This document shows, piece by piece, positions 54,829-64,000 of a DNA stretch of 64,000 bases. Every line of letters begins with the position of its first letter. Positions within the stretch are counted from its first letter, which is position 1. The translations under genes were made by a program, and so were the position numbers. Source of the stretch: Megamonas funiformis (GTDB lineage: Bacteria > Bacillota > Negativicutes > Selenomonadales > Selenomonadaceae); the NCBI RefSeq assembly GCF_010669225.1, contig NZ_CP048627.1, positions 1,687,292 through 1,751,291 of the forward strand, given 5' to 3'. Under the pieces are notes generated by a model. That model made no database searches. It was not told the DNA's origin and was given only the letters and a program-made list of their open reading frames with translations.

Positions 54829-55740
54829 ATGAAATTGAAGCAATGGATTCAAATTTTTCCCATTTTGTCGGGCATAATGTGGGGTTCTGCGGGGATTTTT
54901 GTCCGAAAACTTAGCGAATTAGGTCTAAATAGTGTTTCTATTGTCGAAACTCGCATCATTGTTGCTATTATCATTATTATTGCTGGTTTACTATGTTTAG
55001 ACAAAAAATTACTCAAAATCAAATTAAAGGATTTATGGATTTTTATTTGTGCTGGTATTTTTAGTATGTTAGGTCTAAATCTTTGTTATAACTTCGCCAT
55101 AAATGAATTGACCTTATCCTTATCTGCTGTTTTATTGAGCCTTGCCCCTATATTTGTATTGATTTTGGCTAGTATTTTATTCAAAGAAAAACTCACTTTG
55201 CAAAAAACCGTTTGTGCTATTTTGGCTTTAATTGGTTGTATATTATCTAGTGGTGTCTTAGAAGAAGTCGGTGCTATGAAATGGACTACCATCGGTATTA
55301 TCATTGGCACTTTAGGTGCATTTTTCTACGGTACATATAGTATATTCTCCAAAATCGCTATGCTCAAAGGCTATCATTCTTTTACAGTTACAATTTATAG
55401 CTTAATGGCTGTTGGCATAGCTTTATTGCCTTTTACTGATTGGTTAAAAGTTTGGGAAATCATTCAAATTGACCCAGCGCCTATGAGTGGATTTTTATTA
55501 TTACATTCTTTACTTACTTCTGTATTACCATATATTTGCTTTACTGTAGCCTTAAATTATGTCGAAGCTGGCAAGGTTGCAATTTTAGCCTCTGGTGAAC
55601 CTATAGCTGCTATGCTCTTTGGTATTTTCTTTTATCAAGAAATACCTACTGTCTTATCTTTAATCGGTCTATTCACTGTTTTATTTGCCCTAGGATTATT
55701 GACCATTCCTTTTACAAAACTAAAAAAAATCTTTAATTAA
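54829..55740 (+). CDS. EamA/DMT family transporter
   Basis: A 303-residue protein of the drug/metabolite transporter superfamily with ten membrane segments in two EamA repeats (about 8-138 and 152-295). GGLLLSLAPIF-like and GLFTVLFALGL segments close the repeats. Members export amino acids or other metabolites; the substrate is unknown. It stands alone, with a promoter and a terminator. Confidence 0.88.
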   Translation: MKLKQWIQIFPILSGIMWGSAGIFVRKLSELGLNSVSIVETRIIVAIIIIIAGLLCLDKKLLKIKLKDLWIFICAGIFSMLGLNLCYNFAINELTLSLSAVLLSLAPIFVLILASILFKEKLTLQKTVCAILALIGCILSSGVLEEVGAMKWTTIGIIIGTLGAFFYGTYSIFSKIAMLKGYHSFTVTIYSLMAVGIALLPFTDWLKVWEIIQIDPAPMSGFLLLHSLLTSVLPYICFTVALNYVEAGKVAILASGEPIAAMLFGIFFYQEIPTVLSLIGLFTVLFALGLLTIPFTKLKKIFN

Positions 55741-55753
55741 ACAAAACTAATCT

Positions 55754-55794
55754 ACAGATATATTTTTCTTATGAAATCTATATCTGTTTTTTTA
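55754..55794 (+). terminator. Terminator after the EamA gene
   Basis: ACAGATATA (55754-55762) pairs with TATATCTGT (55779-55787), followed by seven T. Confidence 0.8.
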
Positions 55795-55795
55795 T

Positions 55796-55824
55796 TTGAC
55801 AAATATCTCATCTTTCTTTAAAAT
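55796..55824 (+). promoter_or_regulatory. Promoter of the biotin operon
   Basis: A near-consensus TTGACA (55796-55801), 17-bp spacer, TAAAAT (55819-55824). The BirA-like operator overlaps its -10. Confidence 0.75.
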
Positions 55825-55853
55825 GTTAACTAAAATTATAGAAAGGTTGACAA
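55823..55853 (+). promoter_or_regulatory. BirA-like biotin operator overlapping promoter and start codon region
   Basis: ATGTTAACT (55823-55831), 13 bases, then GGTTGACAA (55845-55853). The halves resemble the biotin operator TTGTnAACC ... GGTTnACAA, the left half being the weaker. The spacing is about two bases shorter than the usual 15-16. Confidence 0.5.
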
Positions 55854-55854
55854 T

Positions 55855-56334
55855 ATGAGATATAAAACTTCTACACTTTGTGAAATCGCTATTTTAGTTG
55901 CCATGATTTCTATATTAGGCTCAATCAAAATTCCTAATATAATTCCTGGCATTGAATTCCAATTATCAGCTCCACTAGCTGTAGCTATTTGTAGTGTCTT
56001 TGGTTTTAAAAAATATATCATCAGTGGCATTTTATCTAGTGTAATCTGTTTAGCTTTAGGTACACAAAATATATTAAATGTAGCTATTGCCATGCAATTT
56101 CGTCTAATCGTTGGTCTACTTTTATATTTAGCTCAAAATCATCTCTATATGATAATTTTCGCTGGCCCTATCGCTTCACTCATCGCTAGATTTAGTCTAT
56201 TTTTCTTTCTAGGCAATCTAGGAGCTTTAACATTTTCCATGATTTTATTTACCATTCCTGGACTTATCTTCACTGCTATAGCTTCCCCTATTTTGGTAAA
56301 TATCTTAAAGAAAATAATTCATAAAAGGAGATAA
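55855..56334 (+). CDS. Membrane protein, candidate ECF-type substrate-binding (S) component
   Basis: A 159-residue, very hydrophobic protein with about five or six membrane segments, basic ends and no soluble domain, the size and shape of an ECF transporter S component. I do not recognise a specific family; it does not look like a clear BioY. It is the first gene of the operon with bioW and bioF behind a BirA-like operator, so biotin, pimelate or another biotin precursor is the best guess for its substrate. The start ATG 55855 follows GAAAGG. Confidence 0.6.
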   Translation: MRYKTSTLCEIAILVAMISILGSIKIPNIIPGIEFQLSAPLAVAICSVFGFKKYIISGILSSVICLALGTQNILNVAIAMQFRLIVGLLLYLAQNHLYMIIFAGPIASLIARFSLFFFLGNLGALTFSMILFTIPGLIFTAIASPILVNILKKIIHKRR

Positions 56335-56339
56335 TATTT

Positions 56340-57095
56340 ATGCTCTATAGTATTCGTATGCGTTCAGCTCAAGGTGGAGCCCATGAACATGGTGGTCATC
56401 ATATTTCCGGTGCCGAACGTTTGATTACAACACAAGATTTAACTACAATCACAGAAAAATTAATTCAACGAGCTTTAACTCATGAAAAAGGCAGAGCAGA
56501 TTTTATCCGCCTTACTATTGAAGAAGTTAAACCTAAAGACATCATAACTATTCCCATGCTTAAGATGGAAACGTATACAGCTATTGATGTAAGTGATGGA
56601 CATAAAAATGCTTGTGAATTTTTAGCCAATGCAGGTATTTCTAAAATAGCCATAGATAATGCTATATCATCTTTATTATCACTACAAGAAAATATGCGTG
56701 GTGCTATTTTAATTGATGCCACTACTGGAAAACGCTTGGATAATACAGGCATGAGAGGAATTCGCGTCAGTCGCATGGATTTTAAAGATACATTACAAGC
56801 AAAAAAACATTTTGATGAATTAGGCTATACAGACAATCATGTACAAGAAGCTCTTGTCTTAGCTAGTAAAGTTTTATCTGCTCCAAATGTCGTAGGAGAA
56901 TTATGTTGGTCTGATGACCCTAATTATATTATCGGTTATGTATCTGCCAATAATATTTATCACCGCATTACTAAAATGAAACCACTACATAGCAATCAAG
57001 GTGGTCGAGTATTTTTTGTAAAAACGCCTGTAGATATCACAGTTTTGCAAAATTATCTTGAAAGACAACCCGTACTTGTAGATATTAATTTATAA
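56340..57095 (+). CDS. bioW: 6-carboxyhexanoate--CoA ligase (pimeloyl-CoA synthase)
   Basis: A 251-residue BioW, which activates pimelate with ATP and CoA to pimeloyl-CoA, the first step of biotin synthesis in this route. Typical features are the N-terminal YSIRMRSAQGG and HISGAERL, the mid-chain RGIRVSRMD (about residues 139-147) and HRITKMKP near the C-terminus. It lies five bases after the membrane protein gene and 18 before bioF. Confidence 0.93.
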   Translation: MLYSIRMRSAQGGAHEHGGHHISGAERLITTQDLTTITEKLIQRALTHEKGRADFIRLTIEEVKPKDIITIPMLKMETYTAIDVSDGHKNACEFLANAGISKIAIDNAISSLLSLQENMRGAILIDATTGKRLDNTGMRGIRVSRMDFKDTLQAKKHFDELGYTDNHVQEALVLASKVLSAPNVVGELCWSDDPNYIIGYVSANNIYHRITKMKPLHSNQGGRVFFVKTPVDITVLQNYLERQPVLVDINL

Positions 57096-57113
57096 ATTGA
57101 AATGGAGTTTATC

Positions 57114-58268
57114 ATGCAAGATAATTTAAATAAATATTTAACTGAAATAGAAATTTTACATCAACAACAATTATATCGGAAACCTATAACTTATATTCCC
57201 ATTTCTGCCACTAAAGTTCTAAAAGATAATGAAGAATTTTTGATGATGGCTTCTAATAATTATTTAGGGCTTACTCATCACCCACAAGTGAAAAAAGCTG
57301 CTATCAAGGCTATCGAAAAATACGGCACAGGCTCTGGTGGCTCACGTTTGATATCTGGCTCTCATATTTTATTTGCCAAATTAGAACAAGCACTTGCTGA
57401 ATTTAAATCTATAGAAAAAGCATTGGTCTTTAATACTGGCTATATGGCTAATGTTGGCACTATCAGTGCATTGACTAATAATAATGATTACATCATCAGC
57501 GACGAATTAAATCACGCAAGTATAATTGATGGCTGTCGACTCAGCAAAGCTAAAACTTTAATTTATCGTCATAAAAATATGACAGATTTAGAAAATATAT
57601 TAAAAAATTTGCCATATTCTCATACGAAATTAATCGTTACTGATAGCGTATTTAGCATGGATGGCGATATCGCACCTTTAGATGAAATAGTCTATTTAGC
57701 ACATAAATACAATGCTTTAACTATGGTTGATGATGCTCATGCTACAGGAGTCTTGGGCAAAGGTCATGGCAGTGTAGAACATTTTCACCTACAAGGAAAA
57801 ATTGATATTCAGTTAGGCACTTTAAGCAAAGCCCTCGCTTCTGAAGGTGGCTTTGTCGCTGGCAAAAAAATTCTTATTGAATATCTCATCAATAAGGCTC
57901 GCAGTTACATTTTTTCTACAGCATTGACACCAGCAGATATAGCAAGTAGCCTTGAAGCCTTATCCTTAATTGCTAACGATAATAGCTTAGTTGATAAATT
58001 ATACGATAATATTTCCTATGTACAAGATTTATTCCAACAAAATAATATAGATATAAACTTAACGACTCCTATCGTGCCTATCATTGTGCATAGCAATGAA
58101 AAAGCTCTGCAAATAGCTCAAAAACTCTATGAAAAACATATTATTTTATCTGCTATCCGCCCACCGACAGTCCCACAAAATCAAAGTCGATTGCGTCTTG
58201 CTATATCAGCTAGTCATACACAAGAAGATTTGCACTTTGTCATCACCGAATTAATTAAATTACTTTAA
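57114..58268 (+). CDS. bioF: 8-amino-7-oxononanoate synthase
   Basis: A 384-residue PLP enzyme that condenses pimeloyl-CoA with alanine. Fold-type I features are SNNYLGLTHHP near 43-53, GTGSGGSRLISGSH near 69-82, DDAHATGVLG near 200-209 and the PLP-lysine in GTLSKALAS near 233-241. I chose ATG 57114 with TGGAG seven bases upstream. The rest of the pathway (bioA, bioD, bioB) is not in the window. Confidence 0.93.
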   Translation: MQDNLNKYLTEIEILHQQQLYRKPITYIPISATKVLKDNEEFLMMASNNYLGLTHHPQVKKAAIKAIEKYGTGSGGSRLISGSHILFAKLEQALAEFKSIEKALVFNTGYMANVGTISALTNNNDYIISDELNHASIIDGCRLSKAKTLIYRHKNMTDLENILKNLPYSHTKLIVTDSVFSMDGDIAPLDEIVYLAHKYNALTMVDDAHATGVLGKGHGSVEHFHLQGKIDIQLGTLSKALASEGGFVAGKKILIEYLINKARSYIFSTALTPADIASSLEALSLIANDNSLVDKLYDNISYVQDLFQQNNIDINLTTPIVPIIVHSNEKALQIAQKLYEKHIILSAIRPPTVPQNQSRLRLAISASHTQEDLHFVITELIKLL

Positions 58269-58271
58269 TAT

Positions 58272-58320
58272 AAAAAGACCTTGATAATACATAAATTATA
58301 TTATCAAGGTCTTTATTTTT
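58272..58320. terminator. Bidirectional terminator between bioF and uvrA
   Basis: AAAAAGACCTTGATAA (58272-58287) pairs with TTATCAAGGTCTTT (58301-58314), with T runs on both strands between convergent genes. Confidence 0.85.
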
Positions 58321-61165
58321 ATGCATCTCGTTTATTTAATCTTTTTCCTTCTTCAAGTAAAGGTTTTAAAAAATGCCCTGTGTATGAAGCTTTTACTTTC
58401 GTTATATCTTCTGGTGTTCCTTTGGCTACAATAGTACCACCGCGATTGCCACCTTCAGGACCTAAATCAATCAAATAATCTGCTGTCTTAATCACATCAA
58501 GATTATGTTCAATGACAACTACAGTATCTCCACCATCAACTAATCGCTGTAATACATCTAAAAGTTGATGAATATCTGCTGTATGCAGTCCTGTTGTCGG
58601 TTCATCTAAAATATAAAGAGTTTTGCCTGTACTTCTTCTAGCTAATTCAGAAGCTAATTTTACACGCTGTGCTTCACCGCCAGATAATGTTGTCGCTGGC
58701 TGTCCCAATTGAATATAACCAAGTCCTACATCTTGTAATACTTTCATATAGCGATAAATTTTAGGTATATTTTCAAAAAATACACAGCCTTCATCAACTG
58801 TCATATTGAGTACATCAGATATAGTTTTTCCTTTATATTTTACTTCTAAAGTTTCACGATTATATCTCGCTCCCTTACAAACTTCACATGGAACATATAC
58901 ATCTGGTAAAAAGTGCATTTCGATTTTTATAATGCCATCACCATGACAAGCTTCACAACGTCCACCTTTAACGTTAAAACTAAAACGACCAGGTTTATAT
59001 CCTCTTATCTTCGCTTCATTAGTTTGACTGAATAATTCACGAATACTATCAAATACACCTGTATATGTCGCAGGATTAGAGCGAGGTGTTCTACCTATTG
59101 GCGATTGGTCAATATTGATGATTTTGTCTATATTTTCAATGCCTTTTATCTCTTTATGTTTACCTGGTTTTCCTTTTATTGTATATAATTTACTTGCTAA
59201 ACCTTTATATAATATTTCATTTACCAAAGTAGATTTTCCAGAACCAGAAACTCCTGTTACTACAGTAAATACACCTAATGGAAATTTTACATTTATATTT
59301 TTTAAATTATTTTCTTTAGCACCGACAACTTCGATAAAATTGCCATTGCCTTTTCTTCTATCTTTTGGTACTGGTATATATTTTCTACGACTTAAATATT
59401 GCCCTGTTATTGAATTTAAATTTTGCTTGATTTCTTCAACAGTTCCTTGAGCTACTACTTCACCGCCACCAGCTCCTGCTTTTGGCCCTATGTCAATAAT
59501 ACAATCTGCTGCATACATAGTATCTTCATCATGTTCTACCACAATCAATGTATTTCCTAAATCGCGAAGATGTTTTAATGTAGCTAACAATCTATTATTA
59601 TCTCTTTGATGAAGTCCTATACTAGGTTCATCTAAAATATATAATACACCGACTAAACCTGAACCAATCTGTGTAGCTAAGCGAATACGCTGAGCTTCCC
59701 CACCAGATAAAGTGCCTGCTGCTCTAGATAATGTCAAATATTCTAACCCTACATCTAGTAAAAAGCCCAATCTAGCATGAAGTTCTTTCATAATCTGTTT
59801 AGCAATGATTTCTTCACGCTCAGTGAATTTAAGATTTTTAAAAAATTCACTAGCTTCAGCGATAGTCATATCTGTTACTTGTTTTATATTTTTATCGCCA
59901 ATAGTGATAGACAATACTTCTGGTTTTAACCTTGCCCCTTTACATTTTGGACATGGTGTAGTGCTCATATATGCTTCATATGATTCTCGCATTATATCTG
60001 AATTAGTCTCTTTATAACGACGCTCAAGCATAGGCATTACACCTTCAAATGGTGAAAAATACTCTTTATATTCATCATACATATTCACATATGAATAATT
60101 AAATCTTTCCTCACCTGAACCATTTATCAAATACTCTTGAATATTTTTATCGATTTCATTCCATGGAGTATTTAAAGTATAACCATATTTTTTTAATACA
60201 GCTTCAATCTGTACCATAGCATAAGAAGCTGGATTTTTAGATAATGGTGCAAATAAACCTTCTGCTGGGCTTAAATTTTTATTAGGCATTACTAAATCAA
60301 TATCAAATTGTTGATGACTGCCAAGTCCACTACATTCAGGGCAAGCCCCATATGGACTATTAAATGAAAACATACGCGGAGCAATCTCTGGCAGACTGAT
60401 ACCACAATCTATACAAGCAAAATTTTGACTAAACATCAATAATTCACCATCAACCACTTGTACATAGACAATTCCTTCACCTATATCTAAAGCAGTTTCA
60501 AGTGAATCTGCTAAACGTTGTTCAATGCCTTCACGCACAATGAGGCGGTCGATTACCACTTCAATCGTATGTTTTTTATTTTTTTCTAGATTAATTTCTT
60601 CATTAATATCTATAACTTCGCCATCAATACGTACACGCACATAACCTTCTTTGCGAATTTGTTCCAATACTTTTTTATGTTCGCCTTTTTTTCCACGAAT
60701 GATTTGTGCCATGATCAATAATTTACTGCGTTCTGGCAAACTCATGATATTATCCACCATTTGGTCTACTGTCTGCTGAGTGATCGGTTTACCACATTTT
60801 GGACAATGAGGTTTTCCCACTCTAGCGAATAATAAACGCAAATAATCATAAATCTCGGTAACTGTTCCCACTGTAGAACGAGGATTATGACTTGTTGTCT
60901 TTTGATCAATAGATATAGCAGGAGATAGTCCTTCTATATAATCAACATCTGGTTTATCCATCTGCCCCAAAAATTGTCTAGCATATGCAGATAAAGACTC
61001 TACATAACGACGTTGACCTTCGGCATATATCGTATCAAAAGCTAATGAAGATTTTCCACTGCCACTCAATCCTGTTACTACTACTAATTTATCACGAGGA
61101 ATTTTTACATCTATATTTTTTAAATTATGAGCTCTCGCTCCTTTTACTGTTATAAAATCAGACAA
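58319..61165 (-). CDS. uvrA: Excinuclease ABC subunit A
   Basis: A 948-residue nucleotide-excision-repair ATPase that finds DNA damage with UvrB. Two ABC modules are present: Walker [10 protein letters not shown] near residues 32-40 and GVSGSGKST near 640-648, with LSGGEAQR signatures twice. Zinc modules have CPKCGKP, CIDCG ... CPECSG, and CEACHGDG ... [10 protein letters not shown]. The start is TTG with AAGGAGG at the right distance. uvrB is not in the window. Confidence 0.96.
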   Translation of the reverse strand: MSDFITVKGARAHNLKNIDVKIPRDKLVVVTGLSGSGKSSLAFDTIYAEGQRRYVESLSAYARQFLGQMDKPDVDYIEGLSPAISIDQKTTSHNPRSTVGTVTEIYDYLRLLFARVGKPHCPKCGKPITQQTVDQMVDNIMSLPERSKLLIMAQIIRGKKGEHKKVLEQIRKEGYVRVRIDGEVIDINEEINLEKNKKHTIEVVIDRLIVREGIEQRLADSLETALDIGEGIVYVQVVDGELLMFSQNFACIDCGISLPEIAPRMFSFNSPYGACPECSGLGSHQQFDIDLVMPNKNLSPAEGLFAPLSKNPASYAMVQIEAVLKKYGYTLNTPWNEIDKNIQEYLINGSGEERFNYSYVNMYDEYKEYFSPFEGVMPMLERRYKETNSDIMRESYEAYMSTTPCPKCKGARLKPEVLSITIGDKNIKQVTDMTIAEASEFFKNLKFTEREEIIAKQIMKELHARLGFLLDVGLEYLTLSRAAGTLSGGEAQRIRLATQIGSGLVGVLYILDEPSIGLHQRDNNRLLATLKHLRDLGNTLIVVEHDEDTMYAADCIIDIGPKAGAGGGEVVAQGTVEEIKQNLNSITGQYLSRRKYIPVPKDRRKGNGNFIEVVGAKENNLKNINVKFPLGVFTVVTGVSGSGKSTLVNEILYKGLASKLYTIKGKPGKHKEIKGIENIDKIINIDQSPIGRTPRSNPATYTGVFDSIRELFSQTNEAKIRGYKPGRFSFNVKGGRCEACHGDGIIKIEMHFLPDVYVPCEVCKGARYNRETLEVKYKGKTISDVLNMTVDEGCVFFENIPKIYRYMKVLQDVGLGYIQLGQPATTLSGGEAQRVKLASELARRSTGKTLYILDEPTTGLHTADIHQLLDVLQRLVDGGDTVVVIEHNLDVIKTADYLIDLGPEGGNRGGTIVAKGTPEDITKVKASYTGHFLKPLLEEGKRLNKRDA

Positions 61166-61321
61166 AATATATCCTCCTTATTTATATTATTATCAAATTT
61201 AAAATCATTTATAAATCCTAGTTTTATACTATTAATTATATCATATTAATAATAATTATTAAATAAGAATTTATTTTTTATATTTATAGACTTTTATTGA
61301 TTAACAACATCTTTATAAAAT

Positions 61322-61356
61322 AAAAAAAGTGCAGAAAATAAATTTCTGCACTTTTA
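61322..61356 (-). terminator. Terminator of gdhA
   Basis: AAAAGTGCAGAAA (61325-61337) pairs with TTTCTGCACTTTT (61343-61355), followed on the minus strand by a T run. Confidence 0.8.
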
Positions 61357-61386
61357 ATTGCTTTAATCTATATTTTAAATTACTTA

Positions 61387-62772
<1,386 letters not shown>

Positions 62773-62783
62773 TCACAAATCAT

Positions 62784-62823
62784 AAAAAAATAAAATAGGT
62801 ATATAAATTTTACTTATATACCT
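62784..62823 (-). promoter_or_regulatory. Terminator-like hairpin in the gdhA leader
   Basis: AGGTATATAA (62797-62806) pairs with TTATATACCT (62814-62823). On the minus strand a T-rich stretch (62784-62796) follows, before the gdhA ribosome binding site. No other minus-strand gene lies upstream. Confidence 0.6.
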
Positions 62824-62844
62824 TTTCTGTATTTAACGTAAATC

Positions 62845-62872
62845 ATTATAGCACGTCATTTTTATCTTGCAT
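62845..62872 (-). promoter_or_regulatory. Candidate gdhA promoter
   Basis: On the minus strand, ATGCAA (62872-62867), 16-bp spacer, TATAAT (62850-62845). A second TATAAT lies at 62932-62927, with a poor -35. Confidence 0.45.
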
Positions 62873-62897
62873 AGATATTTTTTACAAATTTACAATT

Positions 62898-62917
62898 AAA
62901 TACTGTATACAGTATTT
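62898..62917. promoter_or_regulatory. Perfect 20-bp palindrome, candidate operator
   Basis: AAATACTGTATACAGTATTT is exactly palindromic, of the kind bound by GntR-family dimers (GT...AC halves). A further half-site TGTACAGTAT (62962-62971) lies in the spacer of the divergent promoter. Confidence 0.65.
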
Positions 62918-62952
62918 CCAAACTCCATTATAGCAGGTATTTATCACGTATT

Positions 62953-62980
62953 TTGGCTCTTGTGTACAGTATGATATAAT
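62953..62980 (+). promoter_or_regulatory. Candidate promoter of the beta-lactamase-like gene
   Basis: TTGGCT (62953-62958), 16-bp spacer, TATAAT (62975-62980). The spacer contains the half-site TGTACAGTAT. Confidence 0.55.
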
Positions 62981-63020
62981 AGATAATAATTTAATTATTA
63001 TACAGAAAAGATGTGTTATC

Positions 63021-63788
63021 ATGAATAAATTACAAAATTATCTAAATGATTATGTACAAAAATTAGATGGAGATTGGTCTTATTTAATCTGCAATCTGAA
63101 AAATTCCCAAGAAACAATTTGCTTAAATGGAAATCACCTTCATAAATCAGCTAGTATGATTAAAGTTCTTATTTTAGCTACATTATGCGCTAGTGATTTA
63201 GATTTTAATGAAAAAATCTCTATTGATTATGTACCATATGTTGAAGGTGGTGGCGCATTACAAGAAATGGATAGCGATACAAAAGTCAGTATCAAAGCTC
63301 TTGCTAGTCTAATGATTGTCCTTAGTGATAATTTAGCCACAAATATTCTCATAAAAAAATTAGGTATGTATAATATTCAAGCTTATGCTGATAAATTAAA
63401 TTTAAAACAGACAAAAATTCAACGTTATATGATGGATTTTGAAGCAAGTAAGCAAGGTAGAGAAAATTATTTAACTGTAAATGATTACCATAAATTACTT
63501 TGTCATATCTATGATAATCGTCATTTAGCAAGATTTAATATCGCATGGCAAATCTTAGCTCGCCAACAATTTAGAGACCGCATTCCTTATTATTGGGATG
63601 AAGATATCATATTCCATCATAAAACAGGTATGCTTGATTTTGTCGAACATGATGGTGGTATTTTAGAAGCAGATTTTGGCACTTATAGTATTATTATTTT
63701 TGCTTCTAATTTAAAATCAAATGCTATCGGTGGTCGTGAAATAGGAAAATTAGGGCAATATATTTATAATTATCTAGCACAAAAATAA
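63021..63788 (+). CDS. Class A beta-lactamase-like serine hydrolase without signal peptide
   Basis: A 255-residue protein of the class A beta-lactamase/penicillin-binding fold. The catalytic Ser45-x-x-Lys48 lies in SASMIK, followed by SDN at 102-104, a Glu at 141 in DFEASKQGRENY where the omega-loop glutamate is expected, and KTG at 201-203. It has no signal peptide: the first 20 residues are polar. Thus it may act in the cytoplasm or leave by another route; true resistance function is doubtful. Function and substrate are unknown. Confidence 0.8.
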   Translation: MNKLQNYLNDYVQKLDGDWSYLICNLKNSQETICLNGNHLHKSASMIKVLILATLCASDLDFNEKISIDYVPYVEGGGALQEMDSDTKVSIKALASLMIVLSDNLATNILIKKLGMYNIQAYADKLNLKQTKIQRYMMDFEASKQGRENYLTVNDYHKLLCHIYDNRHLARFNIAWQILARQQFRDRIPYYWDEDIIFHHKTGMLDFVEHDGGILEADFGTYSIIIFASNLKSNAIGGREIGKLGQYIYNYLAQK

Positions 63789-63821
63789 ATTTGATTATTT
63801 AATCATTAAAGGACTGATTAT

Positions 63822-64000
63822 ATGTTTAAAATTATTTCACCTAAATTAATTTTAATTTCCATATTCATAGTATATAGTTTCCTCATCAGTGGTTGTAGTG
63901 ATGAAGCTATGACTGATGATACTGTTCGCTATGCTTTAGAAAGCGAACCATCTACTTTAGACCCTGCTAAAAGTACAGCTCTCGCTGAATCAAATGTAGA
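63822..64000 (+). CDS. Peptide ABC transporter substrate-binding lipoprotein (partial, N-terminus)
   Basis: The first 59 codons are in the window. A basic start, a hydrophobic core and the lipobox LISGC (cysteine at residue 25) mark a lipoprotein. The following VRYALESEPSTLDPAKST is the opening of family 5 (OppA/DppA-type) binding proteins. It follows the beta-lactamase-like gene by 33 bases with AAAGGA upstream, and may belong to the same transcript. The rest runs beyond the window. Confidence 0.75.
   Translation, partial: MFKIISPKLILISIFIVYSFLISGCSDEAMTDDTVRYALESEPSTLDPAKSTALAESNV

Overview
The window looks like a chromosomal segment of an AT-rich, low-GC Firmicute of the class Negativicutes, most likely a Megamonas-like member of the Selenomonadaceae. 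This rests on gene content and order read by eye, not on a database search. A Firmicute stress and isoprenoid gene order (ctsR-mcsA-mcsB-clpC-radA ... yacL-ispD-ispF-gltX-cysE-cysS-mrnC) sits beside pieces common in this lineage, such as a biotin-free carboxyltransferase subunit, a bioW/bioF biotin route and a large glutamate dehydrogenase. Most of the window is ordinary core genome. I see no prophage, insertion sequence or CRISPR array. Start codons other than ATG are frequent (about eleven genes start with TTG or GTG).

Layout. 1-12,971: a plus-strand housekeeping run: U32 peptidase/rRNA hydroxylase, mutS2, class A penicillin-binding protein, tyrS, yebC, a nitroreductase, ruvC, ruvA (without ruvB), a TrkA/KtrA K+ channel subunit and a SpoU-type rRNA methyltransferase. 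13,005-13,368: the RNase P RNA with its own promoter and terminator. 13,503-16,384: yqeK, an LCP cell-wall ligase, rsfS and a CvfB-like S1 protein. 16,449-20,750: a three-gene molybdenum hydroxylase (xanthine dehydrogenase type) followed by xpt, a purine module. 20,955-34,504: the ctsR-clpC operon, radA, a GNAT gene, yacL, MEP-pathway ispD/ispF, gltX, cysE, cysS and mrnC. 34,618-37,578: tRNA-Arg(CCG), a 51-aa zinc ribbon protein, a thioesterase, murI, a membrane protein and an F420 ligase-like protein.

From 37,633 most genes are on the minus strand: an Rrf2 regulator, a carboxyltransferase subunit with a long structured leader, an exonuclease, an MFS transporter, a cysteine desulfidase next to a cystine/dicarboxylate-type symporter, LD-carboxypeptidase, an AraC regulator and a complete type I restriction-modification operon (hsdR-hsdM-hsdS, 48,055-54,093). 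A threonine aldolase-like gene lies between on the plus strand. Then come a small membrane protein, an EamA exporter and a biotin operon (membrane protein, bioW, bioF) with a BirA-like operator. uvrA and gdhA follow on the minus strand. The window ends with a class A beta-lactamase-like hydrolase and the start of a lipoprotein that binds peptides.

How parts work together. CtsR, McsA, McsB and ClpC form the arginine-phosphorylation protein quality-control system. XdhABC-type subunits and Xpt connect xanthine to purine salvage. CysE, CysS, the cysteine desulfidase and the symporter concern cysteine synthesis, charging, breakdown and uptake. The most interesting leads are the murI/membrane protein/F420 ligase-like cluster in a lineage not expected to make F420, two structured leaders (carboxyltransferase, cysE), a terminator hairpin inside the gdhA leader next to a perfect 20-bp palindrome, and a basic 49-aa ORF translationally joined to clpC.
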